NCBI RefSeq assembly: GCF_011799805.1
Contig: NZ_WXUB01000001.1
Location: forward strand, 620,001 to 684,000
DNA: 64,000 nucleotides
From: Maribellus sediminis
GTDB taxonomy: Bacteria > Bacteroidota > Bacteroidia > Bacteroidales > Prolixibacteraceae
Direction: 5' to 3'
Below are positions 22,541-28,750 of the stretch, piece after piece (position 1 is the first letter of the stretch; each line of letters starts with the position of its first letter). Under the pieces are notes generated by a model. It saw only the letters and a list, made by a program, of their open reading frames with translations, was not told the DNA's origin and searched no databases. A program made the position numbers and the translations under genes.

Positions 22541-23341
22541 CTACTTTATTCCTGATTTTAATTGTTGCAATTCCATTTTCATTGCGTTTACACTTTGCAC
22601 TACTTTTTGCAGGTCGCTTTCCGGTTCCGGGATTTCGGTATTCAGGTAGCAAACAAATTTCCAGATCTCCTTAATTTCAGTCACAGCAATTTCGTAAGGT
22701 TCATATTCTGAGTTTAGGGAAATTAATTTCAATGAACGCTTTTCATCGATATTGTTTTCAACCAGTTTAAATACAATGCCTTCGTCGCGGGTGACAACAA
22801 TGCAGGCTTGTCCGTTTTTTGCTTCCATAAAATCCTGAACAAACTCACCGATCACCACCGAACCACTCGGAATGGGTAACATGGAGTCGCCACTGATCGT
22901 AAAGGCGCGGTACTTTTTTTCTTTCGATAAAAAAGGCAATTGAAAAACAGGGAGTTTGCCAATGTATTCGGGGTCGGCAAAACTGGTAACATAACCCGCC
23001 TGTGCTTTTTCGTTCACAAACTCAATGTTGTCGTTATTTTGCGGATCAACCGTAGTCGCGATCACCCGCAAGTTGGTGCCGCGGATAAATACATCGAAAC
23101 CATTCTGAAGGTCGGTGAATTGCATTTCCGAAAGCCGGCTTAAATCGATGTTGATCAGTGTGTCGATTGCAATTCCAAAATACTTCGAATAAGCTTGTAA
23201 CTGCGGAACGGTTGGCTGACTAATCGAATTCTCCAACGCATTTATTGTGGTGCGTTTCAGATTAAGCGCCAGCGCCACTTCGTTTTGCGTACGCTTTTTT
23301 CTGCTTCGCAAGAGTTTGATGTTGTTGCTGAAATGGTTCAT
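22541..23341 (-). CDS. XRE-type repressor with S24 (LexA/CI-like) self-cleavage domain
   Basis: The protein has 266 residues. A Cro/CI helix-turn-helix covers about residues 5-60 (RTQNEVALALNLKRTTINALE). The S24 domain has a candidate A115-G116 cleavage site in KAQAGYV, nucleophile S153 in SGDSMLPIP, and general base K192 in GIVFKLV. The 39-residue Ser-Lys spacing is normal for LexA/UmuD/CI. A short C-terminal coiled coil follows. Proteins like this repress until RecA-DNA filaments or another signal trigger cleavage. It is divergent from the radical-SAM/DUF4130 DNA-metabolism pair, separated by a 422-bp repeat-rich gap. That pair is the natural candidate target, together with its own gene. 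No phage genes are nearby. Confidence 0.88.
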   Translation of the reverse strand: MNHFSNNIKLLRSRKKRTQNEVALALNLKRTTINALENSISQPTVPQLQAYSKYFGIAIDTLINIDLSRLSEMQFTDLQNGFDVFIRGTNLRVIATTVDPQNNDNIEFVNEKAQAGYVTSFADPEYIGKLPVFQLPFLSKEKKYRAFTISGDSMLPIPSGSVVIGEFVQDFMEAKNGQACIVVTRDEGIVFKLVENNIDEKRSLKLISLNSEYEPYEIAVTEIKEIWKFVCYLNTEIPEPESDLQKVVQSVNAMKMELQQLKSGIK

Positions 23342-23379
23342 AAATTTATTTCTGTTTTTGTATCCTCATACTTTCAACG

Positions 23380-23552
23380 AGAGATTCTTCGCTCCTCCGT
23401 CAATTAACGGATACGCTCAGAATGACAAGATTCAGAAGGCAGATAGCTGCCGTGCTTGTACATTCTAATTAGAATATGAAATTCATGCACGGCAGTCACT
23501 ACAAATTATAACTTGTCATTTCGAACCATCTATTGATGGCGAGAAATCTTTT
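23380..23552. repeat. Nested inverted-repeat (REP/MITE-like) intergenic element
   Basis: From outside in: AGATTCTTCGC near 23383 faces GCGAGAAATCTT near 23540-23550 imperfectly. AATGACAAG (23421-23429) pairs with CTTGTCATT (23512-23520). CTGCCGTGC (23447-23455) pairs with GCACGGCAG (23487-23495). The centre holds the 14-bp palindrome ATTCTAATTAGAAT (23462-23475). Elements with the outer sequence type are common as dispersed intergenic palindromes in bacteria. There is no second copy in this window. Confidence 0.6.
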
Positions 23553-23714
23553 TCATATGGAATCAATTTTTCTTATTCAAAATTAGAAAATATTCTTGCT
23601 CATTCAATAGAAATGATTAATTTATTATCGTCATTAATGATAAAAATATTATCAAACAGTCGTGAAAACAATTTCCATTAATTCCTGTGGGCTTTGCCCA
23701 AACATTGAGGTTCC

Positions 23715-23745
23715 AAATCCCCGGTATTGACCGGGGATTTTTTGT
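23715..23745 (+). terminator. Intrinsic-terminator-like hairpin in the leader of the radical-SAM gene
   Basis: A perfect 11-bp stem (AAATCCCCGGT 23715-23725 with ACCGGGGATTT 23730-23740, loop ATTG) runs into a six-T tract on the plus strand. It ends only about 20 nt before the ATG at 23764. It may end upstream transcription or act as an attenuator for the DNA-metabolism pair. On the minus strand it lacks a T tract. Confidence 0.6.
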
Positions 23746-23763
23746 CGAAGAAAATGAAACGCC

Positions 23764-25053
23764 ATGAATGAACAAGTAGCAAATAAACTTAAAATACTCT
23801 CCGACGCCGCCAAGTACGATGTGTCGTGTGCTTCGAGTGGCAGTAATCGGTCGAACCATTCAAAAGGAATAGGTACCGGAGTGGCTTGCGGGATTTGCCA
23901 CAGCTTTACCGACGACGGACGTTGCGTGAGTCTGTTTAAAATACTGATGACCAACCACTGCATTTACGATTGTGCTTACTGCATAAACCGGAGAAGTAAC
24001 GACCGGCCGCGTGCCACTTTTACACCTCAGGAAATTGTTGACCTGACGATCGGATTTTACCGCCGTAATTATATCGAAGGTTTGTTTTTGAGTTCGGGAG
24101 TGATAAAAAGCCCCGATCACACCATGGAGCGAATGGTATCGATTGCCAAAAAGCTGCGCACCGAAGAAAACTACAACGGTTACATTCATTTAAAAGCCAT
24201 TCCGGGAGCGAGTGATGTATTGATTCATGAAGCCGGAATCTGGGCCGACCGTTTAAGTGTGAACATGGAAATACCTACCGAGCCCAACCTGAAAAAGTTG
24301 GCCCCCGAAAAAAATTACCCCGATATTATTTCACCGATGGGACAGATCCGCGATTCGATTCTTGTGGCAAAAGAAGAGCGGAAAAAATACCGGAAAGCGC
24401 CGCGTTTTGCACCGGCCGGACAAAGTACACAACTGATTGTTGGAGCTTCGCCCGAAACCGACCGCCAGATCATTCTGCTGTCGTCGGGATTATACAAGAA
24501 TCAGAATTTGAAGCGCGTTTATTTTTCGGGTTATCTGCCTGTGAATGATTACGACAAACGATTGCCCGCCATTACACGTCCTCCGCTGGTTCGTGAAAAT
24601 CGCTTGTATCAGAGCGACTGGCTGATGCGTTTCTACCATTTCAAAGCCGAAGAAATATTGAACGAAGATCAGCCTTTTCTCGATCTTGATGTGGATCCGA
24701 AACTGGGTTATGCACTTCGGAATATGCATTTATTCCCGGTTGATATTAACAGGGCCGATTACGAAATGATCCTGCGTGTGCCGGGGATCGGGGTGCAATC
24801 GGCACAAAAGATCATTCTGGCGCGCAGGCACCGCCGGTTGACGATGCTGCATCTGAAAAAGCTTGGGATTGTAATGAAACGAGCCAAGTATTTTATTACG
24901 ACCAACGAACTTCCGGCTTCGTTTTCGGACTGGGAGCCACTGCGATTGAAACATAAATTATTGAGTGAAATGAATTCGAAATTCAAAAAATCAGAGGACA
25001 CGCAACTAAAGTTGTTTACCGATTTTAAACCGGTGTTACCAACGCTGCATTAG
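23764..25053 (+). CDS. Putative DNA modification/repair radical SAM protein
   Basis: The protein has 429 residues and fits the family described as radical SAM proteins linked to uracil-DNA glycosylase (TIGR03916 type). The radical-SAM cluster motif is C-IYD-C-AY-C in HCIYDCAYCINRRS. The N-terminal KLKILSDAAKYDVSCASSG is a family hallmark. A C-terminal helix-hairpin-helix DNA-binding motif is seen in MILRVPGIGVQSAQKIILARR (core VPGIGVQSAQKI). It is cytoplasmic and presumably acts on DNA, but its reaction is not known. The partner DUF4130 gene follows 104 bp downstream. The divergent S24 repressor suggests damage control of expression. Confidence 0.9.
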   Translation: MNEQVANKLKILSDAAKYDVSCASSGSNRSNHSKGIGTGVACGICHSFTDDGRCVSLFKILMTNHCIYDCAYCINRRSNDRPRATFTPQEIVDLTIGFYRRNYIEGLFLSSGVIKSPDHTMERMVSIAKKLRTEENYNGYIHLKAIPGASDVLIHEAGIWADRLSVNMEIPTEPNLKKLAPEKNYPDIISPMGQIRDSILVAKEERKKYRKAPRFAPAGQSTQLIVGASPETDRQIILLSSGLYKNQNLKRVYFSGYLPVNDYDKRLPAITRPPLVRENRLYQSDWLMRFYHFKAEEILNEDQPFLDLDVDPKLGYALRNMHLFPVDINRADYEMILRVPGIGVQSAQKIILARRHRRLTMLHLKKLGIVMKRAKYFITTNELPASFSDWEPLRLKHKLLSEMNSKFKKSEDTQLKLFTDFKPVLPTLH

Positions 25054-25099
25054 TTCCGTTAGCAGTCGCAGTTTTCAGTCTCAGTATATAGAAAAACAG

Positions 25100-25155
25100 T
25101 ATCCGGAATCAAATATCCATTATCCATTATCAAGAATCCAATATCGAGTATCCAG
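25100..25155 (+). repeat. Degenerate heptamer tandem repeat, 8 units
   Basis: Eight consecutive 7-bp units read TATCCGG, AATCAAA, TATCCAT, TATCCAT, TATCAAG, AATCCAA, TATCGAG, TATCCAG. The array ends 2 bp before the ATG of the DUF4130 gene and begins 46 bp after the radical-SAM stop. Similar arrays lie at 25934-25968, 53941-53968 and 57068-57102. Confidence 0.65.
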
Positions 25156-25157
25156 TC

Positions 25158-25931
25158 ATGAAAATATACACTTACGATAATAGTTTTGAGGGATTGCTGA
25201 CGGCTGTGTTTGAATGCTACCGCCGCAAAGACTTTCCGGTTGATATTTGCTCCAGGGCCGGTGAGCAGCGTTACCTCTTTGTTGAAAGTGTGCACATTGA
25301 AACTGATCCTGTAAAAGCAGAACGGGTTTGGAAAGGTGTCCAGGATAAGCTATCGGGCAGGAACAAACAATTGCTGTTTTACGCGTTTCTTTCAGAAGAG
25401 CAGGGAATTGAAATGAAGATCTATCGTTTTCTCCGACGTTTGTTTAGCGGTCATTTCAACCTGGAAACCGATTATGGCGATTCTGATGTGCTTTACCTGA
25501 CTCAAACTTCGCAAAAAGTAAAAAAGGAGGCCATGCGCATGCTACAGTTTATTCGTTTTCAGCACACCAAAGACGGGATGTATTTTTGTGGCATTGAACC
25601 ACGTTACGACGTTATTCCAATGGTTTTAAATCATTATCAGAAACGCTTTGCCGATCAAAAGTGGCTGATTTACGACATCAAACGCAACTATGGTATTTAT
25701 TACGACAAGGACAAAGCAGAAGAAGTTGAAATTTCGAAGAAACAGTTTAACACCTACAACGGGCAGGTGAAGCAAGCTTTGCTCGATGAAGGCGAAGACT
25801 TTTATCAAAAACTCTGGCGCTCGTATTTTAAGCACGTGAGTATTGAAGAACGTAAAAACCTGCGTTTGCAACGTCAGCACATGCCGCGACGGTTTTGGCG
25901 GTATTTGCCCGAAAAACAGATGGAAGGTTAG
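25158..25931 (+). CDS. DUF4130 (TIGR03915-type) DNA metabolism protein
   Basis: The protein has 257 residues and matches the family annotated as probable DNA metabolism protein linked to the radical-SAM partner. Motifs are YTYDNSFEGLLTAVFECY at the start, VKKEAMRMLQFIRFQ, MYFCGIEPRYDVIPMV, HYQKRFADQKWLIYD and LWRSYFKHVSIEERKN. It ends RRFWRYLPEK, a family terminus. In many bacteria this domain is fused to a uracil-DNA-glycosylase domain at its C-terminus. Here the protein stops without one, and no UDG gene is in the window. It is probably co-transcribed with the radical-SAM gene. Molecular function is unknown. Confidence 0.88.
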   Translation: MKIYTYDNSFEGLLTAVFECYRRKDFPVDICSRAGEQRYLFVESVHIETDPVKAERVWKGVQDKLSGRNKQLLFYAFLSEEQGIEMKIYRFLRRLFSGHFNLETDYGDSDVLYLTQTSQKVKKEAMRMLQFIRFQHTKDGMYFCGIEPRYDVIPMVLNHYQKRFADQKWLIYDIKRNYGIYYDKDKAEEVEISKKQFNTYNGQVKQALLDEGEDFYQKLWRSYFKHVSIEERKNLRLQRQHMPRRFWRYLPEKQMEG

Positions 25932-25933
25932 AG

Positions 25934-25968
25934 TTCGGAGTTCAAAGTTCAAAGTTCAGGGTTCAGAG
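25934..25968 (+). repeat. Degenerate heptamer tandem repeat (GTTCAAA type), 5 units
   Basis: Units are GTTCGGA, GTTCAAA, GTTCAAA, GTTCAGG, GTTCAGA, starting 2 bp after the DUF4130 stop codon. They belong to the same kind of 3'-end heptamer array as at 53941-53968. Confidence 0.65.
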
Positions 25969-26014
25969 TTTCGTTGTCGCTTTCCGAGAGAATAAAGTTT
26001 TAAAAGGTAAAAAG

Positions 26015-26055
26015 AAAATGTGCTAAGAAGTTAAAACCTCTTAGCACATTTTTTT
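26015..26055. terminator. Bidirectional intrinsic terminator
   Basis: A perfect 14-bp stem (26015-26028 with 26039-26052, AAAATGTGCTAAGA/TCTTAGCACATTTT) has a 10-nt loop and a seven-T run on the plus strand. A-rich sequence on the other side serves the minus strand. It separates the convergent DUF4130 and uraA genes. Confidence 0.85.
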
Positions 26056-26076
26056 GCTGCTAACTGCGAGCGAATG

Positions 26077-27279
26077 CTATTTTTCTGCTTTGGTTGTAGG
26101 CAATAACAAATTCAGAATAATTCCAACGGTAGCTGCCAAACCAATTCCGGCGAGCGAAAAATGGCCGTATGTAATAATGGCTCCACCAATACCAACAGTT
26201 AGTACCACGGATACGATAACCTGGTTGCGTGTTTCGCCCAGATCTGCTTTCGAATCTACCAGCGTTTTAATACCAATAGAGGCGATCATTCCGAATAATA
26301 ATAACATGATACCTCCAAGGATTGCCTGCGGAATGGTTTCGAGGAATCCGCTGATTTTGCCTACCAGTGCGAAAACAATGGCTGTGACTGCTGCAATGCG
26401 TAAAATGAAAGGATTGGTTACTTTGGTAAGCGTAATTGCTCCTGTAACTTCCGAGTAAGTCGTGTTAGGTACACCTCCAAAAAATCCGGCAAGGGCCGTT
26501 GCAATACCGTCGCCAAGCAGTGTGCGGTGCAACCCCGGTTTTTCAATAAAATTCTTTTCGCAAACACCACCAATGGTATACATATCGCCAACGTGTTCGA
26601 TAATCGGAGCGATGGCTACTGGAACCATGTAAAGAATGGCCTGCCAGCTGAATTTAGGAGCTGTGAATTCGGGAAGCGAAAACCAGGCGGCTTCCTGAAT
26701 GGCAGAATAGTCCACTTTCCCCCAGATGAGCGCCACGATGTAACCTACTGCAATTCCAATAAAAATAGGGATCAGTTTGATCATTCTTTTACCAAAAATT
26801 ACAACTGTAATTGCCGTAGCCAGCGAAATAACGGCCAGCGCCCAGTCGGTTTTGGCCATGTCAACTGCAGCTGAAGCCAGCGACAAACCAATGATCATGA
26901 TCACAGGACCGACTACAACCGCCGGAAAAAGACGTTCAACAAAAGTAATCCCGCGGAGCTTTACCAATGCCGATACTACTCCGTAAACAACACCAACAGC
27001 GATTATCCCTGACAATGTGCCCGGCCAGCCATACAGTCTTGTGGCTTCGATTATGGGAGCGATAAACGCAAAACTACTTCCCAGAAATACCGGAACCTGT
27101 CGTTTGGTAATCAGGTGAAAAAGTAAGGTACCAATTCCTGCCGTGAAAAGTGCAACTGCCGGATCGATACTTACCATCAGCGGAACAAGAACTGTTGCTC
27201 CAAACGCAACAAATAAAAACTGAACGCCTAAAATCGTGTTTTTGAAGGTCAACTGTTCGCGAAAAGTTTTCTCACTCAT
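26077..27279 (-). CDS. uraA: Uracil permease (NCS2/UraA-type uracil-xanthine transporter)
   Basis: The protein has 400 residues with about 12-14 hydrophobic segments. NCS2 motifs include FLGSSFAFIAPI, the substrate-binding Glu in VPVAIAPIIEHVGDM, and GGVPNTTYSEVTGAITLTKV with the second key Glu. This Glu placement and N-T-T-Y match the uracil branch (UraA) better than the xanthine/urate branch. It imports uracil by proton symport across the inner membrane. Upstream, a terminator at 27311-27339 isolates it from the DUF1080 gene, so it has its own promoter in a 70-bp gap, though none matches the consensus well. Confidence 0.88.
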   Translation of the reverse strand: MSEKTFREQLTFKNTILGVQFLFVAFGATVLVPLMVSIDPAVALFTAGIGTLLFHLITKRQVPVFLGSSFAFIAPIIEATRLYGWPGTLSGIIAVGVVYGVVSALVKLRGITFVERLFPAVVVGPVIMIIGLSLASAAVDMAKTDWALAVISLATAITVVIFGKRMIKLIPIFIGIAVGYIVALIWGKVDYSAIQEAAWFSLPEFTAPKFSWQAILYMVPVAIAPIIEHVGDMYTIGGVCEKNFIEKPGLHRTLLGDGIATALAGFFGGVPNTTYSEVTGAITLTKVTNPFILRIAAVTAIVFALVGKISGFLETIPQAILGGIMLLLFGMIASIGIKTLVDSKADLGETRNQVIVSVVLTVGIGGAIITYGHFSLAGIGLAATVGIILNLLLPTTKAEK

Positions 27280-27310
27280 CTTTTGAATTTTAAATTTGGT
27301 TTTATAATAA

Positions 27311-27339
27311 TAAACCTGTTTCAGCCGGAAACAGGTTTA
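27311..27339 (-). terminator. Intrinsic terminator after the DUF1080 gene
   Basis: A perfect 12-bp stem (TAAACCTGTTTC 27311-27322 with GAAACAGGTTTA 27328-27339, 5-nt loop) is followed on the minus strand by a T/A-rich ATTATTATAAAA run. It ends the DUF1080 message before uraA. Confidence 0.65.
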
Positions 27340-27350
27340 ATTGAAATTTC

Positions 27351-28148
27351 TTATTGAAGGAGTTCAGCGGGGATCTCCTTTATCGGTTTTATACGGATTG
27401 ATCGAATAAACAGATCGCCACCTTCCGATTGTAACTGAATTTTTCCGGATTTAAGCGGTTTAATTTCACCGTCCTCGAAGACTCCGGTATTTGTATTTAC
27501 CATCACGGTTTTGCCATTCACCACATGAACGGTTGTCCGGCCAAGGCTGTACAATTCCACGGTATTCCATTCACCCAAAGCATTTTCAGCATCGCTGGCT
27601 TTTTTTATACCGGGGCCGTTAAAATCTTTTCCGAATTGTGTAAGCTCGCCGGCCGGATCAAATGTGAGACCTGCTTCGGTTTTTGTCGTTTTTGTTTCGC
27701 AAACGGTATTGTTCATCAGGTAAGTATCGCCAAGGTTCTCGTGCATTAACTGGCATTCGATGTTGGTCATCCAGGTGCCGATAGCTGCCCCAAATTCGCC
27801 AAAACTATGGTAAAGCAAACCACTGTTTCGGCGCGTATAAACCTGTTCGCCCCATTTAAACACCAGCTCGAGGTGATAATTCGAGAAGGTATCTACAGTT
27901 GCCAACGAACCATTTACCTCGCCCGATATATGAATGAGTTTCTCTCCATCAACGTCAACCACACTGAAAACTTTGTCGGTAGTAGCGTTGGCATGCAGGT
28001 CTTCGAAACCCGTGAGCGGTGTTCCGATGTAGGTTTCCCAGCCTTCAAGATCTTCGCCATTGTAGATTGGCTGCCAAGGTTTTTCGCACGATACAAGGAA
28101 AAATGTTGCAACAAGTACAAGCAGGAGTGGTGTTAATTTTTTCATCAT
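27351..28148 (-). CDS. DUF1080 (3-keto-disaccharide hydrolase-type) lipoprotein
   Basis: The protein has 265 residues with a lipoprotein signal (TFFLVSCEKP). The DUF1080/3-keto-disaccharide hydrolase domain begins with the family hallmark IYNGEDLEGWE. It continues through LVFKWGEQVYTRRNSGLLYH, NIECQLMHENLGD, and EWNTVELYSLGRTTVHVVNGK, ending GKIQLQSEGGDLFIRSIRIKP. The concanavalin-like fold cleaves glycosidic bonds after the sugar has been oxidised at C3 in characterised members. The exported Gfo/Idh/MocA oxidoreductase and ThuA protein around 9-11 kb would be functional partners, but they are 16 kb away. Its leader (AACTAAACCTAAAAA) matches that of the PmoA-like gene. Confidence 0.85.
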   Translation of the reverse strand: MMKKLTPLLLVLVATFFLVSCEKPWQPIYNGEDLEGWETYIGTPLTGFEDLHANATTDKVFSVVDVDGEKLIHISGEVNGSLATVDTFSNYHLELVFKWGEQVYTRRNSGLLYHSFGEFGAAIGTWMTNIECQLMHENLGDTYLMNNTVCETKTTKTEAGLTFDPAGELTQFGKDFNGPGIKKASDAENALGEWNTVELYSLGRTTVHVVNGKTVMVNTNTGVFEDGEIKPLKSGKIQLQSEGGDLFIRSIRIKPIKEIPAELLQ

Positions 28149-28163
28149 TTTTTAGGTTTAGTT
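28149..28163 (-). promoter_or_regulatory. Shared leader motif before the DUF1080 gene
   Basis: AACTAAACCTAAAAA directly precedes the start codon and matches the leader of the PmoA-like gene 15 kb away except for a two-base length difference. Confidence 0.45.
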
Positions 28164-28174
28164 TAAAATTTGGC

Positions 28175-28210
28175 AAAAAAAAACTGCCCCATAAATATAG
28201 GACAGTTTTT
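28175..28210 (-). terminator. Intrinsic terminator after the small HTH-like gene
   Basis: An 11-bp stem with one mismatch (28179-28189 with 28200-28210) and a 10-nt loop is followed on the minus strand by a run of nine T. It ends the 84-residue gene before the DUF1080 gene. Confidence 0.75.
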
Positions 28211-28237
28211 CAATATTTTATGTTTGCTTTTTAATTG

Positions 28238-28492
28238 TTAAACTGCAGCAGCTTGCATTAATTCTTTCGCTCTATCCAGAATTGCCGTATCATCAAGGAG
28301 AACAATCCCACCGTTTGGTCCCGGTTCCATATGGATTCCAACCGCTCTTCCGTTGGTATAATTAGCGCCTCCAAAATAATTCCTGACGGTTTCTTCTGAT
28401 ACTTCAAATTCTTGCGCCATTTTTGCGATTGCACCGTCAGGTAAGCTGTCTTTAATTTTTCTCAGCTCATTGAATGTTATTTTCTTTTCCAT
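28238..28492 (-). CDS. Small HTH-like putative DNA-binding protein
   Basis: The protein has 84 residues with no signal peptide or membrane segment. Residues about 18-45 (GAIAKMAQEFEVSEETVRNYFGG) resemble a helix-turn-helix: helix, turn at VSEE, then recognition helix. A Gly-rich loop HMEPGPNGGIVLLDDT and a C-terminal helix DRAKELMQAA follow. I do not recognise a named family. The gene is monocistronic, with its own terminator. A small transcriptional regulator or nucleoid-type protein is the best guess; its target is unknown. Confidence 0.6.
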   Translation of the reverse strand: MEKKITFNELRKIKDSLPDGAIAKMAQEFEVSEETVRNYFGGANYTNGRAVGIHMEPGPNGGIVLLDDTAILDRAKELMQAAAV

Positions 28493-28592
28493 ATCGCTGT
28501 GATATTATTTGATTAATATTATTGTAAAGAACGTTTTTATGTGATACACGTAAAGATAGGATTAAATGATTAATAATAAAAGATTAAGAAGA

Positions 28593-28611
28593 GCCTCAAA
28601 GCGGCTGAGGC
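28593..28611 (-). terminator. Possible terminator downstream of the GH3 fusion gene
   Basis: GCCTCA (28593-28598) and TGAGGC (28606-28611) form a 6-bp stem. On the minus strand it is followed by TCTTCTTAATCTTTT. The rest of the 258-bp gap (28493-28750) shows nothing else recognisable apart from AT-rich sequence near the small HTH-like gene. Confidence 0.4.
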
Positions 28612-28750
28612 GTATTGAAGCTAACATAATCACAGGATGGCGTAAAGGGGTAAAATGTAAGTGATTGTTTTTAAGCGAAAAAGAAAATCGTTATATGTTG
28701 TATAACAGGGAGGTAGATTGAAGTTATTAACATTTTTTAAGGCAGGGCAA

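Larger units (their letters stand above)
23342..23763. other. Intergenic region between S24 repressor and radical-SAM gene (422 bp)
   Basis: No protein gene is supported. The repressor-proximal half holds a nested inverted-repeat element (about 23380-23552). The rest is AT-rich with a 10-bp palindrome TCATTAATGA at 23631-23640, a short hairpin TGGGC/GCCCA at 23688-23700, and a strong terminator-like hairpin at 23715-23745 just before the radical-SAM start codon. A -7-like TATTCTTG (23591-23598, one mismatch) could serve the plus-strand gene. No conserved LexA box is recognisable. Confidence 0.5.

Noticed and set aside
22541-23341. S24 repressor as a prophage remnant
   Set aside because: No integrase, terminase or structural gene is near; neighbours are ordinary chromosomal genes.
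25100-25155. Heptamer array as a CRISPR array
   Set aside because: Units are 7 bp, contiguous and degenerate, with no spacers and no cas genes.
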